From the NCBI GenBank assembly GCA_947571775.1, contig CANOZK010000012.1:1-63578 (forward strand): a stretch of 63,578 nt of DNA. Direction: 5' to 3'. This document shows, piece by piece, positions 51,091 to 59,952 of the stretch. Positions within the stretch are counted from its first letter, which is position 1. The number at the start of each line of letters is the position of its first letter. The notes below the pieces were generated by a model. The model was given only the letters and a program-made list of their open reading frames with translations, ran no database searches and was not told the origin of the DNA. The position numbers were made by a program, and so were the translations under genes. This DNA is from an uncultured Lachnospiraceae bacterium (GTDB lineage: Bacteria; Bacillota; Clostridia; Lachnospirales; Lachnospiraceae).

Positions 51091-52809
51091 TTAGTTGATT
51101 CGGTAGTTGCCTGTATATTGCCAGGTTCCCGAAGCACCGTAAGTAATTTGATATCCATTTTTTCCGGTTGCCTGTGTAAAGTTCGGATCAAATATATAAA
51201 CTGCTCCATTCAAGGAGATCTCACACCATGCATGGGGCTGCATTCCGCCTGAAGCAAGGGGTATATAGCCTCGCACCATATGTACATTATGGCCGAGCGC
51301 CTTTGCCATATAGTAAAAGGTAGCCGCCATTACCTGGGCGTTTCCAGAATTGTTCCGAAATCCATAGACAGCATTGTGTTCCGCAAAGGTATAGCCCGCC
51401 GGCGGGGTGTTGCTGTTGTCTACATATTGGATTTTTGCAGACCAGTCAAAAGCCTTTTTTAGATTCCAGCCAACCTCTTCTAATTTCAGCATTGCAAGAA
51501 TCTGGGCTTCGCTGTCCTTTAGTTCCGTCAGAACCCCTTTTTTGTTAATGCGGTAATACTTCTTTCCAACAGCAAAGATTTTTTTATTGGTGACAAGCTT
51601 TCCGTTCTTTCCAAAATAATATTGTTTACTGGATAACTTCAAAAGCCCGGTCTTCATCACACCGTTTTTCGTATTAAAATAATATTTTGCCCCGTCAATT
51701 TTGCGCCAGCCTGAGGCGCGCCTGCCATCCGCCGATTTGATAAAATAATACTTTTTCCCCTCTATCGTCCGCCAGCCGACTGTTGCATATCCGGTCTTTG
51801 GATCGACATAATATGTGCGGGAACCGATCGTGGCCCAGCCTTTTTTTACCCTCTGGCCTTTCTCGCTCAGCACATAACGTTTGTTATTCAGCTTCAAAAG
51901 CCCAGTCTTCATCACGCCGTTTTTTGTGTTAAAATAATACCGCTCGCCGTCGATGGTCTGCCAGCCGCTGGCACGTTTGCCGTCTGTCTCTGTAAAATAG
52001 TACGTTTTTCCGTTTATGGTCTGCCAGCCAGTAAGCATTTCCCCGGCTTCCCCAAAACAATAGACGGCGGATCCAATCTTTTTCATCCCTGTGGGTACGC
52101 TGCCGTCTTTCAGCAGATAACAAGTTTTTCCATCAATCGTCTGAAAACCGCAGTGTTTGGAAATATCTCCTTTTGCCCCAATAAAAATAACAGAAGGTAT
52201 GTCCTCGAAAATCCCTTCCATTTCGCCTACATCTGCTTCATCCAAATAATACTCATATGCCTGACTGCCCGCATTCCAGCGATAGCCGGGAATCGCTACT
52301 GCCCCATTCCCGGAAGTCGTATCCAGATGCCAGGAAAGAGATGCCGAATCTTGTGTTTCCCCCAAGACATAGACCCCGGACGCGCCAAAGGAAGCGTTCA
52401 CACAATACCATTTTCCGGTATCTGCCTCCCAGAGATAGCCTCTGTTCATCTCTGTCCACTCCAGGCAGACCGAAACCAGACGGTTCTGATCGTCAAATTG
52501 TTTGTTTACTGCAAATCCGGTTTGTTTCTGTGTAGGTGAATTTTCTGAAACGTTCGCTTCCTCCTCAAAATCAAGTTTTTCTTCTGATATATCGGGAAGT
52601 TCTTCGAGCTTCTCTGTCTGTCCTGCCGGTTGGCTTTCTTCCTGACCTTCTGTCAAAATATCTTCCGTTTTTTCTGTATCAAGCGCTTCCCCGGCTATAT
52701 TGGCGCTGCTCGAGCTGTCCTGCATATTTTCCGCAAATACTGGCGCCGCAGAAGAAATCGTGACTGCTGCTGTCAGAAATAGGGATAGTATTATCTGTTT
52801 TCTTTTCAC
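51091..52809 (-). CDS. Secreted transglutaminase-fold protein lacking the catalytic Cys, with wall-binding repeats
   Basis: 572 aa. Signal peptide (1-27), acidic linker, a 60-residue unique domain, then about ten W-x-x-I-x-G-x-x-Y-Y-F repeats (200-420) and a transglutaminase-like domain. Where the relatives have N-C-Y, this one has S-G-N-A-Q-V-M-A-A-T-F: Ala491 replaces Cys. His526 (P-H-A-W-C-E) and Asp541 (F-D-P-N) remain. Predicted to bind rather than cleave or crosslink. GTG start at 52809, with AAGGAG 7 nt upstream. Its promoter is at 52865-52893. Confidence 0.83.
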   Translation of the reverse strand: MKRKQIILSLFLTAAVTISSAAPVFAENMQDSSSSANIAGEALDTEKTEDILTEGQEESQPAGQTEKLEELPDISEEKLDFEEEANVSENSPTQKQTGFAVNKQFDDQNRLVSVCLEWTEMNRGYLWEADTGKWYCVNASFGASGVYVLGETQDSASLSWHLDTTSGNGAVAIPGYRWNAGSQAYEYYLDEADVGEMEGIFEDIPSVIFIGAKGDISKHCGFQTIDGKTCYLLKDGSVPTGMKKIGSAVYCFGEAGEMLTGWQTINGKTYYFTETDGKRASGWQTIDGERYYFNTKNGVMKTGLLKLNNKRYVLSEKGQRVKKGWATIGSRTYYVDPKTGYATVGWRTIEGKKYYFIKSADGRRASGWRKIDGAKYYFNTKNGVMKTGLLKLSSKQYYFGKNGKLVTNKKIFAVGKKYYRINKKGVLTELKDSEAQILAMLKLEEVGWNLKKAFDWSAKIQYVDNSNTPPAGYTFAEHNAVYGFRNNSGNAQVMAATFYYMAKALGHNVHMVRGYIPLASGGMQPHAWCEISLNGAVYIFDPNFTQATGKNGYQITYGASGTWQYTGNYRIN

Positions 52810-52864
52810 CACTATACTCCTTCCCCTTTTTGTCATGCAATATCGCAATTGATATAACATTTAA

Positions 52865-52893
52865 AGAATAACACAGATCAAAAAGCAAGTCAA
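52865..52893 (-). promoter_or_regulatory. Promoter of the 51091 gene
   Basis: Minus strand TTGACT (52893-52888), 17-bp spacer, TATTCT (52870-52865), 56 bp before the GTG. Confidence 0.7.
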
Positions 52894-52911
52894 TGTAAAG
52901 GGAACGTCAAA

Positions 52912-52951
52912 CACGGAAATCAATTTTCTAAATTCAGAACTGATTTCCGTG
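52912..52951 (-). terminator. Inverted repeat after the SpoIIM-family gene, possible terminator
   Basis: CACGGAAATCA with its exact reverse complement around 18 nt, 67 bp after the stop at 53018. TTTGACG follows, a poor U-tract. It also lies just upstream of the next promoter, so an operator is possible. Confidence 0.5.
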
Positions 52952-53017
52952 AACGACAAAAGCTTTTTTCTCAGCCGAAGAGGGCTCCCACTTCTATAAA
53001 AATGGTAAATACTTGAC

Positions 53018-53599
53018 TTATGAACCTGTGAAAAAGTGCAGCTTGTTAAGTACCATCTCGATCAAAATTGGATTTACATAACTTTCCAGAGCCATACCTG
53101 CCGCCAGCAGCGCTCCGGCAAAAGCGCAGAAAGCTCCGTATTCTTTTCGCTCTCCAAAGGACAGCCTCTGGTTTTTCCAGCATCGAAGGGATAGTTGGAA
53201 ACTCCTCCGATACAATCCCAGAGATACGGGAATATAGATCACATACTGGGGAAAGAAAAGCACCCCCGCCAGAAACATCCCTTCCACCCCGAATTCCAGC
53301 AGAGATACCGTCAAAACGGCTCCCATCAAAAAGCCCATCCATATGCCGGCCACCACAGAAACCGGTACTCCAAAAACAGACAGCCCGCACAGCATACAAA
53401 GTGCGTAGACGGCTCCCCGCGTTTTCAATACATATAGAAAGTATTCCGGATTTGCGGGCATTCCCTGGCTGACCCTGGTGAGCAGGTACAGCCCCGGCAG
53501 GCCGTTAGCCTCCAACTCTGTTTTCCATAACAAATTTGGCAGGATCACGCCCGTCACAAATCCGATCACGAACAAGATTTCCATCTGGTTTTTTTTCAA
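53018..53599 (-). CDS. spoIIM: SpoIIM-family (stage II sporulation protein M-like) membrane protein
   Basis: 193 aa, five membrane segments. F-V-I-G-F-V-T-G-V-I-L-P-N-L at the start and repeated small-residue helices (G-I-W-M-G-F-L-M-G-A) match SpoIIM/DUF95. SpoIIM acts with SpoIID and SpoIIP in engulfment during sporulation. The position next to xerD and rny is compatible. TTG start at 53599 with GAGG 10 nt upstream; an ATG at 53584 is possible. Assignment by topology and pattern. Confidence 0.65.
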   Translation of the reverse strand: MKKNQMEILFVIGFVTGVILPNLLWKTELEANGLPGLYLLTRVSQGMPANPEYFLYVLKTRGAVYALCMLCGLSVFGVPVSVVAGIWMGFLMGAVLTVSLLEFGVEGMFLAGVLFFPQYVIYIPVSLGLYRRSFQLSLRCWKNQRLSFGERKEYGAFCAFAGALLAAGMALESYVNPILIEMVLNKLHFFTGS

Positions 53600-53674
53600 A
53601 GCAAAATCACCTCTTGATCAGTTTATGGAAATCCCCAAGATTTAGAACGTTTCCTATATTCTGCACAAAACAAA

Positions 53675-53724
53675 AAATGGTACCGGCCTGCAAACGTTTC
53701 TTGTTTACAAAGCCTGTACCATTT
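53675..53724 (-). terminator. Terminator after rny
   Basis: Minus strand AAATGGTAC ... GTACCATTT with a long inner stem (GTAAAC/GTTTGC region), then TTTGTTTTG; 29 bp past the rny stop. Confidence 0.8.
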
Positions 53725-53753
53725 ATGATGAACACCAAACAGTGTGCAAAATA

Positions 53754-55340
53754 TCATTTTGCGTAGTCTACTACACGGCTTTCCCGTATGACGTTGACTT
53801 TTATCTGGCCTGGATAGTCCAATTCTGCTTCAATCTGTTTTGAGATATCCTTAGCCAGCAATACCATATCCGCATCACTGATATACTCTGGAAGAACCAT
53901 AACCCGGACTTCACGCCCTGCCTGAATGGCAAAAGATTTTTCCACGCCTTTGAAACTGTTGGTAATGTCCTCCAATTGTTTTAATCTGTTGGTATATGTT
54001 TCTAAAGTTTCCCGTCTCGCGCCCGGCCTTGCTGCGGAAATCGCATCGGCAGCCTGGACAATGCACGCAATCAACGACTCTGGTTCCACGTCGCCGTGAT
54101 GTGCGGCCACCGCGTTGATGACAATCGGAGATTCCTTATATTTTTTGCACAAGTCCACGCCGATCTGGATATGGGAGCCTTCCACCTCATGGTCGATGGA
54201 TTTTCCGATGTCATGAAGCAATCCAGCACGTTTCGCGGTGCGCACGTCAACGCCCACTTCCCCGGCCAGCAGTCCGGCCAACTGCGCCACTTCGATAGAA
54301 TGTTTTAGTACATTCTGCCCATAACTGGAACGGAATTTCATACGTCCCAGCAAACGGATCAATTCGGTATGAATGCCGTGTACGCCCACATCCATAGCCG
54401 CTGCTTCGCCTTCTTCCCGTATGTTGGATTCCACTTCCCGCTGCGCTTTCTCTACCATCTCTTCGATCCGCGCAGGATGAATCCGGCCGTCCAGAATCAG
54501 CTTTTCCAAAGCGATTCTTGCCACTTCCCTGCGTATGGGGTCAAAGGCGGATAATACCACAGCTTCGGGAGTATCGTCGATGATCAGATCCACGCCGGTC
54601 AGGGTTTCCAGGGTTCGGATGTTGCGCCCTTCCCGCCCGATAATGCGGCCTTTCATCTCATCATTGGGAAGCTGAACCACGGAAATGGTAGCCTCGGATA
54701 CATGATCCACCGCGCATTTTTGTATGGCGTTGACCACATATTCTTTGGCCTTTTTGTCCGCGTCTTCTTTAGCCCTGGTTTCCAGCTCCTTGTAAAGTTT
54801 TGCAACATCAAACTTCACATCATCTTCCACAGATTTTAACAATTGTTCTTTTGCCTGTTCGGAGGTTAAGCCCGATATTCTCTCCAGCTCTTGCACTCCT
54901 TTTTCGTGTAATTGGTCTACTTCATTTTCCTTTTTTTGTATGCTTGTGATTCTCGCTGTACATTCTGCCTCACGTTTTTCCAGCATCTCCGCTTTCTTAT
55001 CTACGGCTTCTTCTTTCTTATCCACAGCTTCTTCTTTTGATAAGACACGCTTTTCATACTTCTGCAGCTCTGCTCTCCGTTCCTTCGTCTCTTTGTCCAA
55101 TTCGTTTTTCTTTTTCAGAGACTCCTCTTTCACTTCCAACAGAGCTTCCCGCTTCTTTGATTCCGCGGCTTTCAACGCTTCATCTATGATATTTCTTGCC
55201 TTCTCCTCTGCCGTTCCAATCGTCTGAGCGTCCCGCTCTTCCTTTTTGGCGATGGCAGTCTTATAAGCAATGGGAACTGCAATAAGCAACGTGACAATCA
55301 CAGCGACAACTACAATTACAGCGACTATTGCACCTGTCAC
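53754..55340 (-). CDS. rny: Ribonuclease Y
   Basis: 528 aa, main mRNA decay endonuclease of many Firmicutes. N-terminal membrane helix (3-26), coiled coil (30-190, Glu/Lys-rich), KH domain with [12 protein letters not shown] and HD domain with [15 protein letters not shown] start, GGAGG 7 nt upstream. Promoter at 55388-55416. Confidence 0.97.
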   Translation of the reverse strand: MTGAIVAVIVVVAVIVTLLIAVPIAYKTAIAKKEERDAQTIGTAEEKARNIIDEALKAAESKKREALLEVKEESLKKKNELDKETKERRAELQKYEKRVLSKEEAVDKKEEAVDKKAEMLEKREAECTARITSIQKKENEVDQLHEKGVQELERISGLTSEQAKEQLLKSVEDDVKFDVAKLYKELETRAKEDADKKAKEYVVNAIQKCAVDHVSEATISVVQLPNDEMKGRIIGREGRNIRTLETLTGVDLIIDDTPEAVVLSAFDPIRREVARIALEKLILDGRIHPARIEEMVEKAQREVESNIREEGEAAAMDVGVHGIHTELIRLLGRMKFRSSYGQNVLKHSIEVAQLAGLLAGEVGVDVRTAKRAGLLHDIGKSIDHEVEGSHIQIGVDLCKKYKESPIVINAVAAHHGDVEPESLIACIVQAADAISAARPGARRETLETYTNRLKQLEDITNSFKGVEKSFAIQAGREVRVMVLPEYISDADMVLLAKDISKQIEAELDYPGQIKVNVIRESRVVDYAK

Positions 55341-55387
55341 AGGAGCACCTCCTTATTAAGTTTTCATTGTACAATCACAACATCTTA

Positions 55388-55416
55388 ATATTAAACCGTT
55401 TTCCAATAAAAGTCAA
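55388..55416 (-). promoter_or_regulatory. Promoter of rny
   Basis: Minus strand TTGACT (55416-55411), 17-bp spacer, TAATAT (55393-55388). Confidence 0.8.
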
Positions 55417-55506
55417 GAAAAAGACAGATAGCTTTTCAAATCTGCGGATATGTGGTAAAATAAGAGTGGAAAAATCATTGAATTTTTGCGAAAGGAGAAA
55501 ACTTAT

Positions 55507-55683
55507 ATGAAACCATTGAAACAGGCTGTTTTAAATACCATCGGATATATCGTTGCGTTTGTTCTGGTTTGGGCTTTTGCCAAACACAGCATAGACTGGG
55601 GCGCTGGTTTGATTCTCGCCATTGTTTATTTTGTTCTTAATTATGTCCTTTTATCCGCCATCCATTATGCAAATAAAAAATAG
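55507..55683 (+). CDS. 58-residue membrane protein
   Basis: Two membrane segments (about 11-25 and 34-50) separated by K-H-S-I-D-W-G-A. No family recognised; small two-helix proteins of this type are common in Firmicutes. The ATG at 55507 has GGAG 9 nt upstream; seven codons before it are not supported. A possible promoter, TTTCAA-N16-TAAAAT, stands at about 55434-55461. First of two plus-strand genes. Confidence 0.7.
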   Translation: MKPLKQAVLNTIGYIVAFVLVWAFAKHSIDWGAGLILAIVYFVLNYVLLSAIHYANKK

Positions 55684-55690
55684 ATTAACA

Positions 55691-55710
55691 GTGTATAATA
55701 GTGTATAATA
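55691..55710 (+). promoter_or_regulatory. Tandem GTGTATAATA repeat before the lipoprotein gene
   Basis: A 10-bp unit occurs twice in a row, each with a consensus -10 (TATAAT), 42-61 bp before the lipoprotein start. Either could serve as promoter; no clear -35 box was found. Confidence 0.55.
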
Positions 55711-55751
55711 TATAAGTATATTCTGAAAAAGAAAGGAGCAACAGCCTCATT

Positions 55752-56321
55752 ATGAAAAAGAAAACCATTCTGACACTTGCCGCGGTTGCAACAGCGCTTG
55801 GACTGACAGCCTGCGGTTCCCAAAACGATGAAACGGCACAGTTAAAGGAGCAGGTAGCGCAATTGGAGCAGCAAGTAGAAGATCTGCAAAGCGAATCCCC
55901 AGCCAGCGATACGCAGGATGTATCGGCTCCACCGGCAGAGGATTCGGCAGCCGCGGAAGATACATCGGATCAAAACACTCCGTCCGCATCCACAGAGGAT
56001 ACGCAGCAAAAAAGCGCGGCGAACACCCCGAATCTCTCTGTATTGTCCGAGCTGGTGCAAGATCTGGAACAGCGGATCAAAGACGCCGCTCCCACCGGAT
56101 CTGCTCAGGAACAGCGGGAACAATTTTATAACCTGAAAGGGGAAATCGATCTGGTTGAAAATGAACTGGATGCGCTGGAAGACGACCTGGAAGCTCAGTA
56201 TCATTCTGGAAGCCTGGACGCTTCTTCCTACCAGGATTCCGATCGGCAGATCGATGCGCTGGAGGATCAGTTGGATCGCTGTGAGGATCAACTGGAATTG
56301 ATTTTTGGCATAGACGGCTGA
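55752..56321 (+). CDS. Coiled-coil lipoprotein
   Basis: 189 aa. Lipobox L-T-A-C-G at residue 21. A short coiled coil (28-48, Gln/Glu/Leu), an acidic Ser/Ala/Pro/Asp linker (50-100) and a C-terminal helical region rich in acidic residues with heptads (V-E-N-E-L-D-A-L-E-D-D-L). Function unknown; no homologous family recognised by eye. AAAGGAG lies 13 nt upstream. Confidence 0.8.
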   Translation: MKKKTILTLAAVATALGLTACGSQNDETAQLKEQVAQLEQQVEDLQSESPASDTQDVSAPPAEDSAAAEDTSDQNTPSASTEDTQQKSAANTPNLSVLSELVQDLEQRIKDAAPTGSAQEQREQFYNLKGEIDLVENELDALEDDLEAQYHSGSLDASSYQDSDRQIDALEDQLDRCEDQLELIFGIDG

Positions 56322-56330
56322 ATTAAGAAA

Positions 56331-56370
56331 ACAGGCCGTGGAAATTGAATAGATAGATTCCATGGCCTGT
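56331..56370. terminator. Bidirectional terminator between the lipoprotein and sigE
   Basis: ACAGGCCGTGGAA and TTCCATGGCCTGT pair (one G-T) around 14 nt. T-rich tracts stand on both sides, serving the converging genes. Confidence 0.75.
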
Positions 56371-56392
56371 CATTGTTGTGTATCTATTTTTT

Positions 56393-57130
56393 TTATTCAT
56401 ATCGTACAATTTCTTTTTTTAACCGTTTGATAATCCGTTTCTCTAATCTGGATATATAAGATTGGGAGATACCCAGCAAATCCGCAACTTCTTTCTGCGT
56501 CTTTTCTTTCATATCCGGCGCATACAAGCCGAACCGCAGCTTGATAATGGTCTGCTCCCGCTCGTTTAATTTGGCGATGGCCTTTCCCAGCAATGTTTTT
56601 TCCACTTCCTGCTCAATATCCCGGTAAATCACATCCTCATCGGTGCCTAAGATATCGGATAGCAGCAACTCATTGCCGTCCCAGTCCACGTTGAGGGGTT
56701 CGTCGATGGAGACCTCCATTTTGGTCTTGTTGTTCCGGCGCAGGTACATCAGAATCTCGTTTTCGATGCAGCGGGAGGCATAAGTCGCCAGCTTGATTTT
56801 TTTAATCGGATTAAAGGTATTGATGGCTTTGATTAAACCGATCGTCCCGATGGAAATCAAATCCTCCACGCCCACGCCGGTGTTGTCAAACTTTTTGGCA
56901 ATGTAGACCACCAGCCGCAGATTATGCTCAATCAGCGTGGACTTTGCCTCCTTTTCCTGTTCGGTGCCCAGGCTGCTGATAAAGGCCGCTTCCCGCTCCG
57001 GCTCCAGGGGCGCGGGAAGCACATCGGCGCCTCCGATATAGTAAATTTCCTTCTGTTTGCGGAACATGACGTTGGAAAACCTGGAAATAATTGGTACAGG
57101 CTCCTTCTTTACTGCTGCTTTTAGACTCAT
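56393..57130 (-). CDS. sigE: Sporulation sigma factor SigE (pro-sigma-E)
   Basis: 245 aa sigma-70 family, mother-cell-specific. N-terminal pro-sequence of about 20-30 residues (Lys-rich start), region 2 with [12 protein letters not shown] and [14 protein letters not shown], region 4 helix-turn-helix [21 protein letters not shown]. Upstream is spoIIGA, whose protease processes it. The ATG at 57130 has GGAG 7 nt upstream. Confidence 0.96.
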   Translation of the reverse strand: MSLKAAVKKEPVPIISRFSNVMFRKQKEIYYIGGADVLPAPLEPEREAAFISSLGTEQEKEAKSTLIEHNLRLVVYIAKKFDNTGVGVEDLISIGTIGLIKAINTFNPIKKIKLATYASRCIENEILMYLRRNNKTKMEVSIDEPLNVDWDGNELLLSDILGTDEDVIYRDIEQEVEKTLLGKAIAKLNEREQTIIKLRFGLYAPDMKEKTQKEVADLLGISQSYISRLEKRIIKRLKKEIVRYE

Positions 57131-57163
57131 AGTTTTGCTCCTCTCCATTTATCGAAATCCAAA

Positions 57164-58018
57164 TCATATCATTTTCCCGTTTAAAATCATCTGGTATGCT
57201 CCCTTGGAATCAAACGGCGAGGAAGAAACGGCAATGACCGGGTGGTAGACATAGACAATCTGCTCCCCACGATAAATGCACATTTCCTCCAGAGTAATTG
57301 CCGGAAGTATTCCCCCGTGGTCATTCACACTGGAAAAGACAATAAAATGGGGATGCAGACTTTCCCACAATGGATCATCGTACTTCCCCACAGTTTCTTG
57401 CATATTCCTCAGTCCGTTCAGTGCGGCGGCCGGCACAAGATCGGCCAAAGCCTGTTCCTCTGCAATGGATACCGGTTTTCCAGTCAGTGGGTCGCTCAGC
57501 AGATTTCCAGTGTCGTAAAAGCCGGTCACAGTCTGTGTTTTCTCCTGAAATTTCAACCTGACCTGGCAGAAGACTTCCCCGCGGCTGTTCCATTTTCTGT
57601 ATTTTCTGACGCATACGGCAAAGAGCACGTAGCTGGCTCCTGTAAAAAGTACAAACGCGCCGAGTCCAAAGGCTTTGTTTTCCTCTGCGGATATCACATC
57701 CCAGAAGCCGCCGCATAAAAAGGCCAGGATATACAAAGCTGCCGTGGCCCCTGCCAGCATCCGTTTTGACTTCACGCTGCATCCGATCTTTGCCATTACT
57801 GCCGCAGTCGCAACATGCAGCACAAAGGCAGCCAAAGTAAAAATATCTGTGGGTAGGAGTAAGATAAGACAGGACGATAAGGCGCCAATCAGAGCGCCGA
57901 GAAGGCTCCTGTACCAGACGGCCTGGATGCCGAGAAGCATCCCCGTCAGACGAATCAGGACAAAATCCATCAAGAAGTTTGTGATAAAAACTACATCTAT
58001 GTATATTTCCCGATACAA
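57164..58018 (-). CDS. spoIIGA: SpoIIGA, pro-sigma-E processing peptidase
   Basis: 284 aa. Five membrane helices in residues 1-135, then a cytoplasmic aspartic-protease-like domain with G-F-Y-D-T-G-N-L-L-S-D-P-L-T-G (Asp169). Activated by SpoIIR from the forespore to cleave pro-sigma-E. Start codon is TTG at 58018, with a G-rich site 6 nt before it. 33 bp before sigE. Confidence 0.95.
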   Translation of the reverse strand: MYREIYIDVVFITNFLMDFVLIRLTGMLLGIQAVWYRSLLGALIGALSSCLILLLPTDIFTLAAFVLHVATAAVMAKIGCSVKSKRMLAGATAALYILAFLCGGFWDVISAEENKAFGLGAFVLFTGASYVLFAVCVRKYRKWNSRGEVFCQVRLKFQEKTQTVTGFYDTGNLLSDPLTGKPVSIAEEQALADLVPAAALNGLRNMQETVGKYDDPLWESLHPHFIVFSSVNDHGGILPAITLEEMCIYRGEQIVYVYHPVIAVSSSPFDSKGAYQMILNGKMI

Positions 58019-58073
58019 GAAAAGCCCCCCATAACCTGTGTTATCTTACCTTTTGTAAGATGCGCTGCAACAC

Positions 58074-58106
58074 ATTATAGGTTATGAGGGCAGAAGAATT
58101 TGTCAA
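58074..58106 (-). promoter_or_regulatory. spoIIG promoter with 21-bp spacer
   Basis: Minus strand TTGACA (58106-58101) and TATAAT (58079-58074) are perfect hexamers, but 21 bp apart instead of 17. The B. subtilis spoIIG promoter is known for a 22-bp spacer and needs Spo0A to work. Distance to the start is 56 bp. Confidence 0.85.
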
Positions 58107-58107
58107 A
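58099..58107 (+). promoter_or_regulatory. Spo0A-box-like site over the spoIIG -35 region
   Basis: TTTGTCAAA on the plus strand, matching TTTGTCRAA. It overlaps the -35 hexamer, where Spo0A binds at the B. subtilis promoter. Confidence 0.6.
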
Positions 58108-58152
58108 ATAAGGACGTACCTGGTTAGAAGTTTTCGGGGGAATTTGAGAATT

Positions 58153-58159
58153 TTCGACA
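58153..58159 (-). promoter_or_regulatory. Upstream Spo0A-box core
   Basis: TGTCGAA on the minus strand, the 0A-box core, 46 bp upstream of the -35 box. Confidence 0.6.
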
Positions 58160-58180
58160 TAGAAATGGAAAGAAATCTAT

Positions 58181-58945
58181 TTAGTTCTTCACAAAATCAT
58201 GAAAAACCGCAAGCATTTGCCGCAATTCCCCAATCGGGAGCTGACCTGGCGCCGAGGCGCTTTTGACCGTGGCGAACGTAACCGCCGATCCAAAGATTTC
58301 CCCGCAGAAGCGGCTGACGCTTCCCATCTCTCCCATGGACATGGTAATCACAGGTTTTTCGGATTCACTTTCTGCCGTTACCTGCAACAGCCTGGCCACA
58401 TCGCCGTAGTCCTTGGGCATCACCGCCAGCTTTAAAATATCGGCTCCGATATCGTCTTCATTTTGAAGGATTTCTTTCATCTCCCGATTAGATGGGGTTC
58501 TCTCAAAATGATGGCTGGAACCGATGATCCGGATTTTTTTCTGATGGATCGCTGAAATCAGTTCCTCCTGATGGGAGGGAGAAAGTTGCAGGACTTCTAC
58601 ATCAACTAAGGACGGCAGTCCAGTATCCACAGTATCTTTTAATAATCTGACATATTTTTCTGTGGGAATCCGCAGATTTCCCCCTTCTTTGGATGTACGA
58701 GCAGTGAAAATCAGAGGGATTTCTCCCAGGATGCCGCAGAACTTTTCGAGGACTGCCGTCACTTTTTCCGGCGAAAAAAGGTCTTTGAAAAAATCCGCTC
58801 TCCATTCCACCAGATCCGGGCGGACAGCGGCCGCTTCCTGGGCTTCCTCCAGCAGTTGGGTAAAACTGGATTCGGTAAGCGGAACGCAGATACAGGGCGG
58901 CCCCTCTCCAATCGTTATATTTTTTACGGTAATACTTTTTGCCAT
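58181..58945 (-). CDS. aroD: 3-dehydroquinate dehydratase, type I
   Basis: 254 aa; third step of the shikimate pathway. D-L-V-E-W-R-A-D near residue 46, the His in S-S-H-H-F-E-R-T-P and Schiff-base Lys in I-L-K-L-A-V-M-P; end motif S-A-P-G-Q-L-P-I. The ATG at 58945 has AGGAG 10 nt upstream. Divergent from aroE. Confidence 0.95.
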   Translation of the reverse strand: MAKSITVKNITIGEGPPCICVPLTESSFTQLLEEAQEAAAVRPDLVEWRADFFKDLFSPEKVTAVLEKFCGILGEIPLIFTARTSKEGGNLRIPTEKYVRLLKDTVDTGLPSLVDVEVLQLSPSHQEELISAIHQKKIRIIGSSHHFERTPSNREMKEILQNEDDIGADILKLAVMPKDYGDVARLLQVTAESESEKPVITMSMGEMGSVSRFCGEIFGSAVTFATVKSASAPGQLPIGELRQMLAVFHDFVKN

Positions 58946-58994
58946 TTCTTGACATCTCCTATCAGAATCTATATGATGGTGAAAAACGTGTACG

Positions 58995-59038
58995 CTTGGA
59001 ATCTTCTTTGCACCTGCTTTTGGCCAATAGATTCCAAG
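58995..59038. repeat. 10-bp inverted repeat in the aroD-aroE intergenic region
   Basis: CTTGGAATCT and AGATTCCAAG with 24 bp between. It lies 30 bp before the aroE start and 50 bp before aroD, a possible operator shared by the divergent genes. Confidence 0.5.
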
Positions 59039-59068
59039 AGTACAGAAGCTCAAAACGGAGGATCTATT

Positions 59069-59944
59069 ATGAATATTCCCATTACGGGCCATACCCGGCT
59101 GACCGGGCTTTTGGGTAGCCCTGTCTCACACAGCATTTCCCCGCGGATGCACAACGAAAGCTTCCAGTATCGAAACTTAGACTATGTATATCTGTGTTTT
59201 GACGTAGACGAACAGGCTTTGGAAGAAGCGGTTAACGGCCTGAAAACCATTGGTATCCGCGGCTTTAACCTGACCATGCCCTGTAAAAACCAAATGGCAA
59301 AGCTCTGCGATGCGCTCTCTCCCGCCGCTCGTTTAATCGGCGCGGTCAACACCGTGGTTTGCGAAAACGGACAGTTGATCGGCCACAATACAGACGGCAT
59401 CGGCTTTGTGCGCTCTTTAAAAGACGCCGGGGAGGACATCAAAGGGAAAACGATGACGCTTCTGGGCGCGGGCGGCGCGGCGACGGCCATCTGCACGCAG
59501 GCTGCCATCGACGGGGCAAAAGAAATTTTGGTCTTTGCCCGTCCTACCAGCCGTTTCTGGAGCCGGATGCAGAAGTTGGCAGAAGAAATCAGCCGCTTTT
59601 ATCCCTGCCAGGTTTCCCTGATGGATCAAGCCGATGAACCCCGGCTTTTGCAGGCTTTGAAAGAAAGCCAGCTTCTGGTAAACGGTACTTCGGTGGGCAT
59701 GGCTCCCAATATAGAAGATTCCCTGATTACGGATGCAAAATATTTCCATTCAGATCTGTTTGTCTACGATGCTATTTACAATCCAAAGCAGACCCGGCTG
59801 TTAAAGCTTGCCGAAGAGGCGGGATGCCGAACCTGCAACGGATTGTATATGCTGTTGTACCAGGGCGCAGAGGCGTTTCGGCTATGGACAGGGCAGGACA
59901 TGCCCACCGACCATATCAAAGCCTGCTGTTTTGACGGAATTTAA
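59069..59944 (+). CDS. aroE: Shikimate dehydrogenase
   Basis: 291 aa; reduces dehydroshikimate with NADPH. G-L-L-G-S-P-V-S-H-S-I-S-P-R-M-H, F-N-L-T-M-P-C-K-N-Q with catalytic Lys, H-N-T-D-G-I-G-F and Rossmann loop L-G-A-G-G-A-A-T-A. The usual V-T-x-P-x-K reads L-T-M-P-C-K. GGAGG 7 nt upstream of the ATG. Converges with thrS. Confidence 0.95.
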   Translation: MNIPITGHTRLTGLLGSPVSHSISPRMHNESFQYRNLDYVYLCFDVDEQALEEAVNGLKTIGIRGFNLTMPCKNQMAKLCDALSPAARLIGAVNTVVCENGQLIGHNTDGIGFVRSLKDAGEDIKGKTMTLLGAGGAATAICTQAAIDGAKEILVFARPTSRFWSRMQKLAEEISRFYPCQVSLMDQADEPRLLQALKESQLLVNGTSVGMAPNIEDSLITDAKYFHSDLFVYDAIYNPKQTRLLKLAEEAGCRTCNGLYMLLYQGAEAFRLWTGQDMPTDHIKACCFDGI

Positions 59945-59952
59945 TTTTCTTA

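Noticed and set aside
53018..53599. General permease instead of SpoIIM
   Set aside because: Five-helix topology, length and pattern fit SpoIIM/DUF95 better, though confidence is moderate.
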